The notes under the pieces: model-generated | The model's input: the letters and a program-made list of their open reading frames with translations, nothing else | Told to the model about the DNA's origin: nothing | Databases searched by the model: none | Part shown: positions 4,210-5,528 of the stretch, one piece after another | Layout: the number at the start of each line of letters is the position of its first letter | How positions within the stretch are numbered: the stretch's first letter is position 1 | Program-made: the position numbers and the translations under genes | Assembly (NCBI GenBank): GCA_003525525.1 | Contig: DQED01000103.1 | Coordinates: 1-5,528, forward strand | DNA from: Desulfovibrio sp. | GTDB taxonomy: Bacteria; Desulfobacterota; Desulfovibrionia; Desulfovibrionales; Desulfovibrionaceae | DNA: 5,528 bases | Direction of reading: 5' to 3'

Positions 4210-5528
4210 TTGAGAAACCTCTCCGTAAGCAAAAAGTTGTTGCTTTTGTTTGTCGTTTCCGCACTGTCCGCCGCCGTCATCTTCGGCGTCGGCGCGTATT
4301 CCTCGTATCGGTTGGCCGATGCCGGAGCCGGGGAGGCGCAGCAGGTCATGCTGGCCGGCGAAAGGGCCAAGATCAAGGTGGCCACGGACAGTCTGGCCGC
4401 GGCGCTTGCCGCGGGACTGGCCGCCGTTCCCGATGAAAAACGTGAAGCCTATCTGCGGGCGGCCATCAAGGACGCCTTTTTCGAGGAAGACCGGTCAGGA
4501 TATTATTTCATTTATACCGGCACGGCCAACGTGGCCCACCCGGTCAATCCGACCCTGCCCGGCAAGGACCTGGGCGAACTCAAGGGGCCGGACGGCGTGT
4601 ATTCGGTACGCGAGCTGGCCGCCGCGGCGCAGGCCGGGGGCGGCTTCGTCAGGTTCACCTGGGCCAAGCCCGGAAAGGGAGACATGCCCAAGCTCGGCTA
4701 CGCGACCATGATTCCGGGAACCCGCTACTGGATCGGCACGGGCGTCTACGTCGACAACGTGGACGAGGCCCGTGCGGCAATCGCCGACCGCATGCGCGCG
4801 CTCGGAAACCGCATGACCTACGTTGACGCGGCGGTGTTCGCGGTCATGTTCCTGCTCGTGCTGTTGCCGCTGAGCCTCATGATCTCCCGGGGCATTTCCC
4901 GTCCCGTCCGGGAGACCACCGAAGCGGCCCGGCGCATCGCCGCCGGCGACCTGGACGTGCATTTGAGCGCCCGCGGCACGGACGAGGTGGGCCAGTTGCA
5001 GCAGGCACTGGAAGCCATGGCCGCCGAGCTCAAAAGCAACCTCGACGCCATCCGCGACAAGGAGGCCCTTGCCTCCCGAGAGGCCGAGCGTTCGGCCCGG
5101 GCGGCAAGCGATGCCCGGGAGGCGGCGCAAAAGGTCGAGGCCGCCAACGGAGCCATGCTTGCGGCCGTGGACGGCCTGACCTCCGTCGTCGGCGAAGTGG
5201 GCGCGGCCACGCGCGACCTGACGCACCTGGGGCAGGACATCCAGCAGGGAGCCCGCCAGCAGCAGCAACAGCTGGAATCCACGGCCGATGCCATGGGCCA
5301 GATGCGCGACGCCGTGACCGACGTGGCCCAGAACGCCGCCGAAGCGTCCACGGCCACCGGACAGACGCGCGAGATCGCCCTGGAAGGCGAAGCCATCGTC
5401 AAGGATACCATGGAAGCCATGGGCCGGCTCAAGACCATGGCAGAAACGCTCAAGGCTGACATGGGCCAACTCGGCAAACGCTCCGAAGGCATCGGCGCGG
5501 TCGTTCAGGTCATCTCCGACATCGCCGA
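4210..5528 (+). CDS. Methyl-accepting chemotaxis protein with a single Cache sensor (3' end outside window)
   Basis: This is a membrane chemoreceptor that controls the CheA kinase through CheW. 439 codons are visible and the frame runs off the edge. Residues ~10-30 are the first membrane helix. Residues ~43-185 are a periplasmic sensor resembling the sCache_2 family: 'GYYFIYTGTANVAHPVNPTL' (97-116), 'LPGKDLG' (116-122), 'GGGFVRFTW' (143-151) and 'YWIGTGVYVDNV' (173-184). Residues ~204-226 are the second helix and ~227-279 a HAMP domain with 'ISRPVRETTEAARRIAAGDL' and 'DEVGQL'. A coiled coil and the first half of the signalling domain follow, including five glutamines at 350-354. The window ends in 'VVQVISDIA', just before where the conserved CheA/CheW-contact tip should lie. 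sCache_2 sensors often bind small organic acids, but the ligand here is unknown. TTG is chosen as the start because of the AAGGAG at 4196. Confidence 0.93.
   Translation, partial: MRNLSVSKKLLLLFVVSALSAAVIFGVGAYSSYRLADAGAGEAQQVMLAGERAKIKVATDSLAAALAAGLAAVPDEKREAYLRAAIKDAFFEEDRSGYYFIYTGTANVAHPVNPTLPGKDLGELKGPDGVYSVRELAAAAQAGGGFVRFTWAKPGKGDMPKLGYATMIPGTRYWIGTGVYVDNVDEARAAIADRMRALGNRMTYVDAAVFAVMFLLVLLPLSLMISRGISRPVRETTEAARRIAAGDLDVHLSARGTDEVGQLQQALEAMAAELKSNLDAIRDKEALASREAERSARAASDAREAAQKVEAANGAMLAAVDGLTSVVGEVGAATRDLTHLGQDIQQGARQQQQQLESTADAMGQMRDAVTDVAQNAAEASTATGQTREIALEGEAIVKDTMEAMGRLKTMAETLKADMGQLGKRSEGIGAVVQVISDIA

Noticed and set aside
4495..5492. Two long minus-strand frames opposite the chemoreceptor
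   Set aside because: The plus frame encodes Cache, HAMP and signalling segments continuously. The minus translations are Ala/Ser- or Gly/His-rich shadows.

Overview
The window comes from a high-GC Gram-negative bacterium. The tol-pal gene order, the protein style and the GC-rich intergenic hairpins suggest a sulfate reducer of the Desulfovibrionaceae (Desulfovibrio/Solidesulfovibrio type). This placement is inferred from family resemblance, not from a database search.

Layout. Positions 1-406 (+) hold the 3' end of a TolA/TonB-type energy-transducing protein. tolB (595-1923, +) follows after a 188-nt spacer with a candidate promoter. pal (2167-2682, +) follows after a 243-nt structured leader and is closed by a very strong rho-independent terminator (2705-2740). 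Positions 2741-3211 contain no convincing gene but many inverted repeats. pgpA (3212-3679) lies on the minus strand, convergent with pal. A divergent spacer with a 32-nt hairpin leads to a small two-helix membrane protein gene of unknown function (3838-4131, +). That gene is followed by a terminator (4153-4184) with a possible competing antiterminator arm. The last 1.3 kb (4210 to the edge) is the 5' part of a Cache-HAMP methyl-accepting chemotaxis protein gene that continues beyond the window.

Function. TolA, TolB and Pal are the trans-envelope Tol-Pal system. The inner-membrane TolQRA motor (tolQ and tolR presumably lie upstream) acts through periplasmic TolB on the peptidoglycan-binding outer-membrane lipoprotein Pal, supporting outer-membrane constriction at division and envelope integrity. 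PgpA makes phosphatidylglycerol from its phosphate precursor, so it is also an envelope gene, but it belongs to a separate transcription unit. The chemoreceptor is unrelated to these.

I see no mobile element, CRISPR array, tRNA or rRNA, and no clear new multi-gene system. The items most worth a second look are the unknown small membrane protein, the terminator/antiterminator-like arrangement before the chemoreceptor, the structured pal leader with a possible 30-codon upstream ORF, and the inverted-repeat-rich spacer after pal.
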